DNA of 23,226 nt, taken from contig JADIIX010000233.1 of the NCBI GenBank assembly GCA_027604505.1, positions 1-23,226 of the forward strand. Direction: 5' to 3'. Below the pieces are notes generated by a model. The model did no database searches, had not been told where the DNA came from, and saw only the letters and a list, made by a program, of their open reading frames with translations. Source of the DNA: Gonapodya sp. JEL0774 (Eukaryota; Monoblepharomycota; Monoblepharidomycetes; Monoblepharidales; Gonapodyaceae). The position numbers and the translations under genes are program-made. Positions 1 to 10,217 of the stretch are shown one piece after another (positions within the stretch are counted from its first letter, which is position 1; each line of letters starts with the position of its first letter).

Positions 1-392
1 GGGTCATATCTATCGAGGTCATGCCCCTTGCACCAGGTCATGACCTCAGTACTCCGTGGGTTATAGACAGTCCCAGTATGGGGAAACACTTCAAATTAAT
101 AAAAGTCCATGGCAAATCAGACGATTGATCTAAAACTTTGCAGCAGTGTGTCTGAACACTTATCTCAGGACTTTGCCTACTCATAATCCGGAATTTACGG
201 CTCCTGGTGATGATGTCAACTTTCCAATAACAGCAGTTCCATGCACACACCAAAGACAATGGAGAGGGAATCAGAACAAAATTCCAGGAATTGAGTCCAG
301 GGATGCATGCAGGTAGTCAGATAGATACTGTACAATCTAGACATACATCAGATCTCCATCCTACATCTACCAGTCCGGTCCAGTACGGGACA
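1..392. other. no gene supported
   Basis: I see no gene here. The longest open stretch is a 73-codon minus-strand frame at 38-259 with no recognisable motif, no splice partner and a cysteine- and serine-mixed composition typical of chance. The segment lies downstream of the stop codon of the coiled-coil remnant (393-395), so it may hold its 3' flank. Confidence 0.5.
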
Positions 393-1348
393 TCACAGGT
401 TCTTTGCGCTCTCAGCTGCCTGTTCTGCCTCCATTTTATCATTTGAAAGTCTTTTAATGGCTCGATCGTATTTCAATTGTGCTAAAGTGAGTGCTTGAGT
501 TGCTGCTTTGTCCTTCAAGTCCATCTCCTTCGGAATACTTGCATTCTCTTCACGAAGCACCTTCTTGACATCGTCCAATTGTTCACTCAAGGTTTTGATC
601 GTTCTTTCTTGCAACAACTTCTCCCTTTCCACCAGGCCCAGTTGCTTGCGGAATTCACCCACCCTTCTTTGCGCCACTGTGTTCAAGGTCTCCGCCTGCA
701 GCAATTGCTCTCTCACACTTTTGGTTGTCCATTCCACCTTCTCCTTCTCCTTTTCAACCTGGACAATTTGCGAGCGCAAAAAATTCCAACCACTTTTCTG
801 CTGCTATCTTCTTGTTGTCCACCTCAACCAAACACTTCCTCAAGCTTTCTACTGTTGAGTCCACCAGAGCTTTCTCATTTTGCACCTTGTGCAAGCGATC
901 ACTCATACTTTCTGCAGTCCTTTGCGCCTCCGTCTTCTCCTTCTCAACCGCCGCCACTCGACGTCGCACGCTCTCAACCATCCTTTGTGCTTCCATCATC
1001 TCCTTCTCGGCCTCTTCCACTCAGCGTCGCACACTTTCGACCGTCCTTTCCGCTGCCAATTTCTCGCTCATCCGTGAGTTCATTGCAATCAAGTGGTGAG
1101 ACTGAAGTGTTGCCAGGGTTTGGGCATGGGTGTTGTTGAGTGATTCAAATTCCATCCGAGCGGTTTTCTTCTCCCCATGCATCTCCTTATCAACTGCCTC
1201 CGCTCGGCGTTGCAAGCTTTCCACTGTCCTCTCTGCTGCCATTTGGTGCCATTTTCAACACTACAGCTGCTACTTCCTTCACTTTGGTGATCTCTCTTCT
1301 CGCCCTGTCCATTGCTTCCTCAGCTTTCTTCAACTCCGCTCTCGCAGC
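393..1348 (-). pseudogene. coiled-coil protein remnant built of 21-residue units, with three lesions
   Basis: On the minus strand, three frame pieces join into one long alpha-helical coiled coil rich in Glu, Lys, Arg and Gln, ending at a TGA (393-395). The pieces are separated by three small lesions. A 10-base imperfect tandem duplication (1235-1244 and 1245-1254) shifts the frame after VVLKM. An in-frame TGA at 1021-1023 stands where the neighbouring repeat unit has CGA (Arg in VRRR), so it looks like a CGA to TGA transition. A run of six A on the plus strand (778-783; six T in the sense strand) has one base too many. Allowing for these restores an unbroken series of 21-residue units, which supports reading it as one damaged gene. 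No start codon or upstream exon could be fixed; the coiled coil begins near 1348. No catalytic domain is visible and I do not recognise the family. Sequencing error is an alternative for the homopolymer lesion. Confidence 0.6.
528..1032 (-). repeat. eight 63-bp units encoding 21-residue coiled-coil repeats
   Basis: Within the coiled-coil remnant, the translated minus strand falls into about eight consecutive units of exactly 21 residues (three heptads). Most begin with a hydrophobic residue followed by Arg or Ser, such as VRRR, MSDRL, LRKCL, LRSQI, VREQL, FRKQL or LSEQL, and most carry V-E-K-E-K-like motifs in the middle. The units are diverged in sequence but not in length. The period holds only if the extra base of the homopolymer at 778-783 is ignored and the TGA at 1021 is read as a sense codon. 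Confidence 0.6.
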
Positions 1349-1917
1349 ATGGGGGGGGTGGGGGGGTGGTGGTGAAAGGCCGGGTGGCTGATTGGCAGAG
1401 TGGACACTTGCCATTTGGAGTGCACATCCAAGTGCGAGGGACAGATTGGGTTGATTGGGTTGACGCGTGACAGACTCCCCACCATGATCATGTCTGATCT
1501 TTGTTTCTACACATTCACCCACATGCTTCGCATTCTCCCCACTCTCCACATACTCCACCCACATTCTCCCCATTGCCACTTACCACTGCACCAGAAGGTA
1601 AAAAGGGAGAGCATTGGTGAGCCCTCTGTCCTCATGCTTACCCAACAGAGCCAACTGCAAATTGCTCTTTCAGAAAAACAGAAGAGAGAGTAGGGAGAGA
1701 AGCGAGAAGGAGAGAAGAATGAGTGATGGAGTCGAATCCGAATGCATTTCTTAGAATTTTTCAAATAACAAAACAAGAGCACCACTTCGCCTGGTGCCCA
1801 CGACCCCATGCCCTCGTCGTACTTCCCCTCCATCAAAATAAGATAAAACAACGAGCACACCATCACTGCCTGCATGCCTGCCCGCCCGCCACCATATGGA
1901 ACCGCTCTCAAGGCTTT
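1349..1917. other. intergenic, 3' flank of the NLR-like gene
   Basis: No gene is supported here. It lies between the TAG stop of the NLR-like gene (1918-1920) and the start of the recognisable coiled coil. It holds G-rich runs near 1351-1372 (TGG and GGT interrupting G tracts), which code for prolines in an open minus-strand frame that continues upstream from the coiled coil. I do not think that proline stretch is necessarily coding. Confidence 0.4.
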
Positions 1918-4900
1918 CTAACTCCCGGTGACCTTGTTCCACATTCTTTGCAGCATGCCGCCACCACTACCCTTCTTGCTCTTGCTCTTGGTGGTCTTCC
2001 CATCATCCAGAGATGGTCCTGATGCTGCCGCTTTGACTTGAGCTGCTGTAGCTGCTGTACTGCCGCCACCACCAACCAAAAGCACTGCCGCTGGCGGCCA
2101 ACTACCACTCGCACCCAGTAGCATGGACCTCACACGAGCACCACGATCTCCAACGACTCCACTTCTTCCTCCCCCAGTACCATCTCGCGGATGAGCAAGG
2201 CCACTTTTCTCATTCTGCTCATCCAGCTCCAGCTTCTTCTGCACCCGCTCCTGCTCCTCCTGCTCTTGCTTAGAGTTCGCAAAAGAAGCATACTGAAACG
2301 GCGGCGGCGGCGGCGGCGACAGCACACGCACACCCCAACACTCGTCCTCCTCCTCCGCCGACACAGCCACCCCCACTGCAGCCGCCCCTGCAGCCGCCTT
2401 GCCCCCCACCACAGGCTCGCCCGCGTCATCTGCGGCCGCTGTCGCTGCTAGTGGCCGCTCGCTGTCACTCTTGGTGCTCTTTCGGTACGCCTCCCGCGCG
2501 TTCTCGAGGTCCTTCTGTGAGGTGAGACGGTCCGGGTGCCCCTCCTTCAGGATTCGCTGGTGCACAGTCATGACGTGCTCCAGCATTGCCAGCGCCTTGT
2601 TCACCTGACTATCTGCCAGATACGCGTTTGCAAGGTCGTTCTGCGAGGTGAGACGGTGAGGGTGCCCTTCTCTCAGGACTCGTTTGTGAAGGGCAACAAC
2701 GTGCTCCAGCAGTTTGACGGCCTTCCCCACCTGCCCGTCAGTCAGGTACGCGTGGCCCAGGTAGTTTTGAGTCCTCAGGCAGTCAAGATGGTCCTCTGGC
2801 TGCGTCCTCAGGCGAACGGTGACTACGTGTTCAAGCAGCGTGAGAGCTTGTTTGACCTGCCCGTCAGCGTCGTACGCGCGGCCGAGGCGTCCTTGCGAGG
2901 CCAAACGGTACGGGTGCTCCTCCGCCAATGTTGTGGACTGAACGGCAACGACATGCTCCAGCAGCTTGATGGCCTTGCCCACCTGCCCGTCAGCCTGGTA
3001 TGCAGAAGCAAGGTTATTCTGCGAGGCCAAACGGGACAGGTGCTCCTCCACCAGAACCCGCTCACGAACAGCAACGACATGCTCAAGCAGCTTGATGGCC
3101 TTGCCCACCTGCCCGTCAGCCTGGTATGCAGATGCGAGGTTATTCTGCGAGGCCAGACGGGATGGGTGCTCCTCCAACAGAACCCGCTCACAAACAGCAA
3201 CAACATGCTCCAGCAGCATGACGGCCTTGCCCACCTGCCCGTCATCCTGGTATGCGGAAGCGAGAGTATGCTGCGAGGCCAAACGGGACAGGTGCTCCTC
3301 CGCCAATGTTGTGGACTGAACGGCAACGACATGCTCCAGCAGCTCCACAGCCTTGCCCACCTGCCCGTCGTCCTGGTATGCGGAAGCAAGAGTATGCTTT
3401 GACGCTAAACAGTCCGCGTGGTCCTCTGCTAGAGTTGTGGACTGAACGGCAACGACATGCTCCAGCAGCTTGACGGCCTTGCCGACCTGCCCATTTGCCT
3501 GATATGCCCTCGCAAGGTTACTCTGCGAGGCCAGAAGGTCCGCATGCTCCTCCGCCAGAATTTTGGACTGGACGGCAACGACGTGTTCCAGCAGCTCCAC
3601 CGCCTTGCCGACCTGCCCGTCGGCCTTGTATGCAGAAGCGAGAGTTTGCTTTGATGCTAAACGGTCCGCGTGGTCCTCTGCTAGAGTTTTGGACTGGACG
3701 GCGACAACATGCACCAGCAGCTCGACAGCCTTGCCGATCTGCCCGTTTGCCTGATACGCCCTCGCGAGGTTGTTCTGCGAGGTGACAAGGTCCGCATGAT
3801 CCTCTGACAGAATTTTGGACTGGACGGCAACGACGTGCTCCAGCAGCTTGACGGCAGCGCCCACCTGCCTGTTGTCCTGGTACGCGTTCGCGAGAGTGTA
3901 CTGCGAGTTGAGTCGGTCCACGTGGTCTTCCGGTAGAACCCGCTCACGGACCGCGACAACTTGTTCAAGCAGTGCCACAGCCTTGTCTACGTCCCCTTTG
4001 GCGCGGTAAGCCATCGCAAGGTTCTGCTGCGACACCAGCCAATCCGGGTGTTCTACCCCCAGGACTTTGGTACGGACAGTGACAACGTGCTCTAGCAGGT
4101 CTATGGCCTTGTCCATATGCCTGTCTTGGTAGGTTACTGCCAGGTTGGCCTGAAACATCAGTCGAGACGGGTGTTCTTCCCCTAAAACTTTGGCACGGGA
4201 GTTGACAAGGTCTTCCAGGAGTTCCGTGGCCTTCTCTACCTGCCCGTTGGCGCGGTATGCCATCGCCAGGTTATTCTGTGACACCAGCCAATCAAGGTGT
4301 TCTACTCCCAAGAATCTGGCACGCACGGCGACCACGTGTTCCAGCAGCTCCACGGCCTTGCCCACCTGCCCGTTGGCCTGGTATGCAGAAGCGAGGTTGG
4401 CCTGCAACACGAAACAGGATGGGTGGTCCTCCGCCTGTGTTGTGGAAAAGACAGCGACGACGTGCTCCAGCAGCTCCACGGCCTTGGCCACCTGCCCGCT
4501 AGCCTGGTACGCCAAAGCAAGGTTGGCCTGTGAGCCCAGACGGAGCTGGTGGTCTTCTGCCAGTGTTCTGCACCGCATGGCGACAACATGCTCCAGCAGC
4601 GTGACGGCCTTGACCACGTGCCCGCTGGCTCGGTATGCAGATGCAAGATGGTTTTTCGATGCTATCAAAGATGGGTGTTCCTCCGCTAAGGTCCTCTCTT
4701 CGACGGCTACGACCTGTTCCAGCAGCTCCATCGCCTTCCGGACCTGTCCATTTGCTAGGAGCACCGACGCCAGTCTTTTCTGTGATGAGAGACGATCTGG
4801 GTGGTCTTTGACCAGGACTTTCATATGAACGGCTACTACGCCCTCCAGAAGTTGCAGGGCTTTGGCCGTCTGCCCGTTGGCTTGGCAAGCAATTGATAGG

Positions 4901-7610
4901 AAGATCTGTGAAAACAACCGATACTGGTGGTCCTCAGTGAGGACTTTGGTGCTAATGGCAACCACCTGCTCAAGCAGTTCCACAGCCTTGTGCACGTACC
5001 TGTCGATTAGGTATGTGTACGCAAGTATAGACCACGCCATCAGTCGATGGGGGGGTTCGTTATCGCGCAATGGAATTTGGCATACAGATTCAAGCAGCTT
5101 TATGGCCTTGCGATGCTGCCCATTGCCAGTCCAAGCATAGGCAAGTTAGTTCTGAGACTCAAGTCGATCTATGTGGTCTTCCGGCAGAAACAAGATGTCG
5201 CGTCTCCCAGTAGCGCTTTTCTCAAGCCACACCTCTGCATCTGTTCCTCTGAAATCGACCAACAAACATCTCCCAATCCAATAGCAAATATGGTATCGCT
5301 CCGCCAATTCCTTGCCTTCGCTACTTCCAAGCACTTTCACGGCATGCGGGAGGTACGCCCTCCACACATCCCTATGGTCCCAATCATCTGTATGAAATAC
5401 TGACGCGATATGATGGATCGCTTCTCTCGTCTTTTCTGCAATGAGGCCCTGAGTGCGGAGCCAGTTTCCAGCTGCCAGGTGCACCAACCGGTGGAGGTCG
5501 TACATTTCCCGGTCCTTCCGAGTTGATATGAAGGCGTACCCTGTGAGTACACCGATTGCTTTTTCCGTATCTATTTCATCTCCTATGGTTGGTAGGATGG
5601 ATCGAGGAATCGCCTTGGACTCGATGCACGACATAAATGCGAGGAGATCTATTGCCGCGGGAGACCTCTCCGTAATTTGCTTGAACGAGACCAGCCACGT
5701 AGACACCACTGCATTTTTGGATCCTTTGTATCGTTGCTCAATCGCAAATTCCTCGCTGAGAAGCTTCGTCGCGACTCGCTCTGTGCTTTTAAGCAAATCC
5801 ATATACCCCTTGATTGATAGCTGAACATTCAAGTTGAGGAAGGCTGCTGCCTGTAATATAGCCAATGGGAGGTACGTGAGTTCGTCCAGAAGCTCGATCA
5901 CAATCGAACGATCGTCGAGTAACTCCTCCCGCTCATCCGCGAGCGCCTTCCCAAGGAAATCCAGGGCCTCAGCTTCACTCATTTCCTTCACGTTAATGAA
6001 ATTGCCCGGTGCCAGTGCCTGTGCTGCCTCTCGAGTACGTGTGGTGTACACGATTAGGCCATCTTCGCTCTGCGGAAGATGCTCGTTAATACCTCCATCA
6101 CCGACAACTAGCTCTACATCATCGGCATTGTCGACGATCAGAAGCCACGGTCCGACTTCCTTCTTACTCAGAAAGCGCCTTACCACCTCACGCACGTCTT
6201 CCTTGTCATCCGCTGCTGGAGAAATGCCCAATTCCGAAGCGACTTCCCTGCACGCCTGCTCGAATGTCTCCATGCTGACCGCTGGCAGCCAGAAAATGGA
6301 GTACTCTGGTCGAGCCGCCTTCACTCTGTAAGCAAACTCCAGGGCGATTTGCGTTTTACCAGCACCACCGAGACCAATCAGAGCCACTTTCTGACATTCT
6401 TGGTTGTCGAACAGCTTTCTAGTCAGTTTCTCGAGCTCGGCGTTGCGGCCCACGAATTGCTTGTTCGGCAAAAACGGAATGTAGTACGAAGATTTGTGAG
6501 TATCTAGTTGGAATCTATCAGCTATTCCGTCCGACCGGGATATCAGTACTAATGCAATAAATTATGTCACTCACCAAGCGTTCGATATTCAATCGGGGTT
6601 ATCACTGACAGTACCTCTCTCGCACAAACTGCTGCAGTGCCCGCTGCATAAGCCCGCCATTTCTCGTACTTGTGCGAGTCTGCATAATCGCTTATACCTC
6701 GAATCACGAGACATGGGAAAGTGTTCATGACACCGGCCGCTTCCCTTTCAAAACACAGCACTCCACCGAGCTTCTTGCTGACCGCGTCTCTCCGGACTGC
6801 ATCCCTGATTTCCTGATTGCCCGATGCGATGGTACCGTAGTGAACTAAAGGGTCACTTGTACGTCTTGGGTCGCGTTTGACCTGTCTCTCGATCGTGCAC
6901 GAGTGACATGTCGGTCCTGGAATGTGGCTGTACGCCGCATCATACAGTATGTCCGCCCCAGCATTCTCCCGAGCAAACAGTATCCCCCTTCGATTTTGAA
7001 ACTTGGAACAGTATCCCAGGAGCGCCTTGTCGCTGAGGAGGAGATTGGCGTGAAGCCTATTCAAAGCTGCAAGAAGCATGTTCGGCGGCATGTTAAGGTG
7101 TCCTGTTCGTTTGGTATATCCGCTTGGGTCGAAGTCGAACTGTAGCACACCCCCATGTGAGGAACTCGGCTGGCTGACCACCACATCACCCAGTCGAATG
7201 TCTGCCTCAGGACCAGGAACGCCGCTTCCAATTCCCACCATGAGACCGAACTGTAATGACCGGAATATTAACCTCATTTGTGTAGCCACCGTTGCGGCAG
7301 AGGAGGCCCCGGCGATGCCCGCAGGGAGGCAAGCGATAACCGTGTTGTGTTTCCCGATCTGACCGAATGTGTACAGGTTGTCGTCGCCGTTCACCCTTTC
7401 GAGTTGTTCGTGTTCGTCGTCTAGCATTGCCTCGGCTGCAGCAAGCTCCCACGGGTGAGCACATATCCAGCCTACGATGTAATCGTCACGACAAAGGCGG
7501 CGCCTTGTCTTGGGGGCTGTTGGAGTGAGAATGGACGTTTTGGCCAGTCGAAAGAGCCAACCGGAGAAACAAGGTGTTCAGGCATCACCTCCGGCATGCC
7601 CGTCCGACAT
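1918..7610 (-). CDS. NLR-like protein: PNP_UDP, NB-ARC, TPR array; interrupted by an in-frame TAA
   Basis: Exons 7610-7589, 7516-6575 and 6503-1918 splice in phase into 1850 codons ending in TAG. Residues about 17-315 are a nucleoside-phosphorylase-like (PNP_UDP) domain, recognised by DYIVGWICA near the start, VGIGSGVPG followed by DIRLGDVVV, and CFEREAAGVMN followed by VIRGISDYADSHKYEKW. Residues about 336-700 are NB-ARC: FVGR, P-loop GLGGAGKT (about 365-372), Walker B LLIVDNADD (about 442-450), LPLA, and an MHD-like DLHRLVH. From about 763 a kinesin-light-chain-type TPR array runs to about 1690, followed by a low-complexity tail with six prolines, a short charged helix and a basic C-terminus. 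This is the architecture of fungal NLR-like proteins linked to non-self recognition; the ligand is unknown. Codon 774 (5146-5148) is TAA in the middle of an otherwise intact TPR unit, so the product stops before the TPRs unless the codon is read through, corrected, or is an error. The start was chosen because the 22-base first exon restores the conserved PNP N-terminus. Confidence 0.85.
2299..2315 (+). repeat. CGG trinucleotide run coding for a proline stretch
   Basis: A short uninterrupted GGC/CGG run lies in the C-terminal tail of the NLR-like gene, where the minus strand reads six consecutive prolines after VLSP. Such runs are prone to length change. Confidence 0.7.
2480..5180 (-). repeat. 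about 21 tandem 126-bp units encoding 42-residue TPRs
   Basis: The translated units share E-[DE]-H near the start, L-A-x-A-Y in the first helix, a G-Q-V turn, K-A-V-x-L-L-E-H-V-V-A-V in the second helix and a variable end. Nearly all are 42 residues; one near 4090-4215 is 41. Units between roughly 2900 and 3700 are far more alike than those at either end. For example a 54-base block at 2913-2966 recurs without change at 3291-3344, exactly three units away. Confidence 0.9.
5146..5148 (-). other. in-frame TAA stop inside the first TPR unit
   Basis: The reading frame before (LESQN) and after (LAYAWTG) this codon is the same, and the two sides together make one normal TPR unit. The equivalent position in sister units is usually Asn or another polar residue (AAC in QNNLA). 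No GT-AG pair removes the codon without destroying the unit. The following bases are CTT, which is not a known efficient readthrough context. Confidence 0.85.
6504..6574 (-). other. intron 2 of the NLR-like gene (71 bases)
   Basis: The donor GTGAGT follows the end of the PNP domain (EYRTLG) and the acceptor CAACTAG precedes THKSSYYIPF, the linker that leads into FVGR of NB-ARC. A branch-like TACTGAT lies inside. The phase is preserved (1/1), and splicing removes the TGA that would otherwise end the PNP frame directly after the donor. Confidence 0.85.
7517..7588 (-). other. intron 1 of the NLR-like gene (72 bases)
   Basis: The donor is GTGATG after a 22-base first exon (ATG at 7610-7608) and the acceptor is CCAACAG. 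Without this intron the PNP frame has an upstream TGA and no ATG before the conserved DDYIVGWICA segment. With it, the short exon supplies MSDGHAG in frame. This is phase 1 on both sides. Confidence 0.75.
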
Positions 7611-8428
7611 TTAATTCAGCTCTTTGAGGTATGAAAAGAGAGATATCTTTAGGGGTTTCGGTCGAGAAAGCCCTCCAATGGTGCCACTGGAGGTTCTCGT
7701 GGGTTGGAGGCAAGGTCCGCCTCCTCGGTATGGGAGAGGGGTGTTGCAGAACTTATGCTTCCACTCCAGTTAGAACACCCTGGTCCACAGGATCAGATCA
7801 AATCACACATCGCGACCCGACTTTGACTCGCTTCAACTCATTTCTTAACGGTGAAACCAGTAACATGCAATTTATACATTTCACAAAGAAATTGTGCGCG
7901 ACACGCTACTGCCGTATTCGAAAAGTTGGGTGCCAATCCACGCAATGCTCATCCGATCATGCGGGGCCCAATGAGTTGACAAATCACAGCATCAAAATTT
8001 CAGGTTGGGTGGGGGGGGGTGAGGTCTGTGACACCCTTTGAGCCGAACAGAATAATTCACTAAAACCCAGAAAGGTGTCCAAACACCTCAAAAATTTAAA
8101 CATGACATCTTCCCAATGTCTCGAACGCTTCCTGAAAATCCCCCACCATCCGGGCTTCATGGGGGCCCGCAAATCGGACAGGGTGTGGCAGGTGCACGCT
8201 CGACTGTGCCACAGTCCCGTCTCCCACCGCAAAACGTTCGCAAAACTCACTGACAACTTACATACGTACAACACGTCATATACCGAAATTATATTTTATA
8301 TATTCTTCAACGCTCAAGCATTGGATTTGCTCATATCTGTAAGACGAGCCAGTGCCACAAAGATGGGCTCGCAGACAATACCAAGTGTCACAATGCCATC
8401 AGGAAATCAGCTTTTTCATGTAACAGTA
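7611..8428. other. 5' flank of the NLR-like gene, no gene supported
   Basis: This stretch lies upstream of the NLR-like start codon. Two plus-strand frames (7631-8041 and 8075-8470) are open for over 130 codons, but neither shows a domain, a convincing splice partner or coding-like composition. A run of nine G lies near 8009-8018. Any promoter of the NLR-like gene should be here; I see no clear TATA-like element at a fixed distance. Confidence 0.4.
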
Positions 8429-8697
8429 GTTAAACGCCAGCAAAAGCTGCACGCGTTTACAGGCGTTTAAACAAGTCATTAACCGCTTTCTCAGTCTTTT
8501 AAAGGAACGTGTAAACGTTATGAACATGAGTAAACGGTGTGAACGCAGAACGGCTGCATCCAAAGGCCTTTGAACGCAAGTGAACAATAACTAAACGCTC
8601 TGAACGACGGTCACATGTATTGAACGCTATTTTATGAAACATTGGTACATTGAACGCCTTCAAACGGCATTCGAGCGGCTTCAAATGCGAACATGTG
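8429..8697 (+). repeat. degenerate decamer array, consensus near TGAACGCNNT
   Basis: About 27 consecutive 10-base blocks, many carrying TGAACG, TAAACG or CAAACG at the same phase. Clear examples begin at 8431, 8521, 8531, 8571, 8581, 8601, 8621, 8651, 8661 and 8681. Units are diverged, but spacing stays at 10 or multiples of 10 over more than 200 bases. Near 8451-8470 two units appear inverted (GCGTTTA). It is not coding in any long frame. Confidence 0.65.
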
Positions 8698-9998
8698 TCG
8701 AAATCCCACACATCCATACCCAGAGATTCTGTGCCACTCCACTGATATTGAGTTGCTTACTTGAGCTTGAGAGGCATCAACTAAACTCATGATGATACTG
8801 GGTGTGGCCTAGTTTCCCATATAGTATAAGGATCATTGGAATCGAATCGATATGGGAATCCTGTACCAAGTGAGGGGAGTTAGTTTCTGGCGTCCAACAT
8901 TCTCAGAGAAGGAGACCGAGAGCGGCGCCGGCCCGGGGTTGTGGAGCACTCCAGAATTCGTGGGATACTGAACGTTAGTTTCAGCGCAAAAAAACAACTG
9001 ATCGTCGCCGCTTTGGATTTGGAGAGTTCATTGGGATTGGTATTTGAGGTGAAGACGGTGCTGTGGTCATTGCCTGGCTTGCCCGGTTCCGAAGAATTTC
9101 GCTAACACCTAAATACTCGCGCAATCGACCTTACCACACCGCGGCGCTTCCGCGCAGCTGCCCTTCCTCTATGAACCTTCGCCTTCACGGTGTCTGCCGG
9201 TCTCGCTGGCGCCACATTCGCCCACAATCCACTGTCTTCGCATTCAGTTCAAAGAAGACGCCAGGCCGAATGGGGCGCCAGCGCGCGTTTTTTTCTCCTC
9301 GAGGACCTCGATTGGCATTTTATGAGGTATGTAATGAGCTCTGGAGCGACCGCGGCTGTCTCATTGGACGAAAGTGGTTCCGTTGTTTGACCGGCGTTCA
9401 TGTCAAGTGGGAATCTCTCCGGAATCCTAGCGTTTCTTTTTGAACTTTCTATTGTACTTGTTGACTTGCTCTGTATTCTCACCAATTCCTCTCTTGGTGG
9501 CGTCTCATAGCGTTCTCCATCGTCCTCTCCAACTGTATGGCCACCGTTTCCCCTGGAATCATGTATTCACTACTCCGAGTTCTCTCGCACAGACAATATG
9601 AACTATAACTGGCTTAGGAGATTCAGTGCGGTTGCCAAAGGTGAGTTGAATACCGTTGTGGTGGTGCTCACTTTGCGAGGGCATGCGAGATGACGGGAGG
9701 CCAGAACGGTGTCTGCGTATATTCTCTTGAGTATATAGTGATTGCCTAATAGTTGGGGGATTGAACCATGGACCCTGGACAGGGTTGCCATCCGGCGTTG
9801 TCGTTAGGGGAGCGTGGGCTTGTCTTGTGATGCGACCCCATTCATCTCAGATTTGCACTAATTTAACATCATTGGTGTATTGAGTGGTCGTAATATATAT
9901 AGCTTTTGTCTAATCGCGCCTGTTTAGTACCCGGAATGGGGCATCGTTTATTTGGTGTTTGGCAAGGGTTACTTGCCATTGATGGCCAAAAAACCATG
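8698..9998. other. 1.3-kb spacer between the decamer arrays; one possible exon only
   Basis: No gene is supported with confidence. The most coding-like piece is a plus-strand frame at about 9173-9321 (contains LLEDLDWHF), which ends at a good donor, AG followed by GTATGT. I found no convincing upstream start or downstream exon. A second plus-strand frame at about 8897-9105 (contains ALDLESSLGLVFEV) is also open. They may be parts of a short unrecognised gene or chance. Confidence 0.3.
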
Positions 9999-10217
9999 AA
10001 GTTAAACGCCAAGAGTTGCACGTTCAAGTCTTTTGAATGTCAATAAGCTACTGTTTAAAGCATTGGTCTCAGCGTTTAATGGTGTTCTGTGCCCGTGACC
10101 GGCAGTCACACGCATTAAACGCCGTTCACAGTCCTTTATTGGTGTTCAAATGAGGGGGGGGCTCTTCAATGCGTTCAGGTGTTTCATGGCGTTTAATGGC
10201 GTTTATTGCCGTTTTTT
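9999..10217 (-). repeat. second decamer array, mostly in the opposite orientation
   Basis: Plus-strand blocks such as GCGTTTAATG, GTGTTTCATG, GCGTTTAATG and GCGTTTATTG follow each other with a 10-base period at 10071-10210, interrupted by a G run near 10154-10161. They are reverse complements of the units of the array at 8429-8697. Its left edge (TTAAACGCCA then TGCACG) resembles the left edge of the first array in the same orientation. Confidence 0.65.

Noticed and set aside
495-1139. Plus-strand frame of 214 codons rich in Ser, Pro and Leu
   Set aside because: It is antisense to the coiled-coil remnant; the Glu/Lys-rich codons of that strand read as Leu/Phe/Ser here, and the minus strand shows the regular 21-residue period.
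2536-3402. Long plus-strand open frame of 288 codons
   Set aside because: It is the antisense of the TPR array; its length comes from the 126-base repeat, and the minus strand shows clear TPR motifs.
7631-8041. Plus-strand frame of 136 codons as a gene divergent from the NLR-like gene
   Set aside because: No motif, no splice partner and no coding-like composition.
9755-9775. Minus-strand GGTTCAATCCC resembling a tRNA B box
   Set aside because: The flanking bases do not form a T-stem, and the nearest A-box-like TGGC is far too close; no cloverleaf can be drawn.
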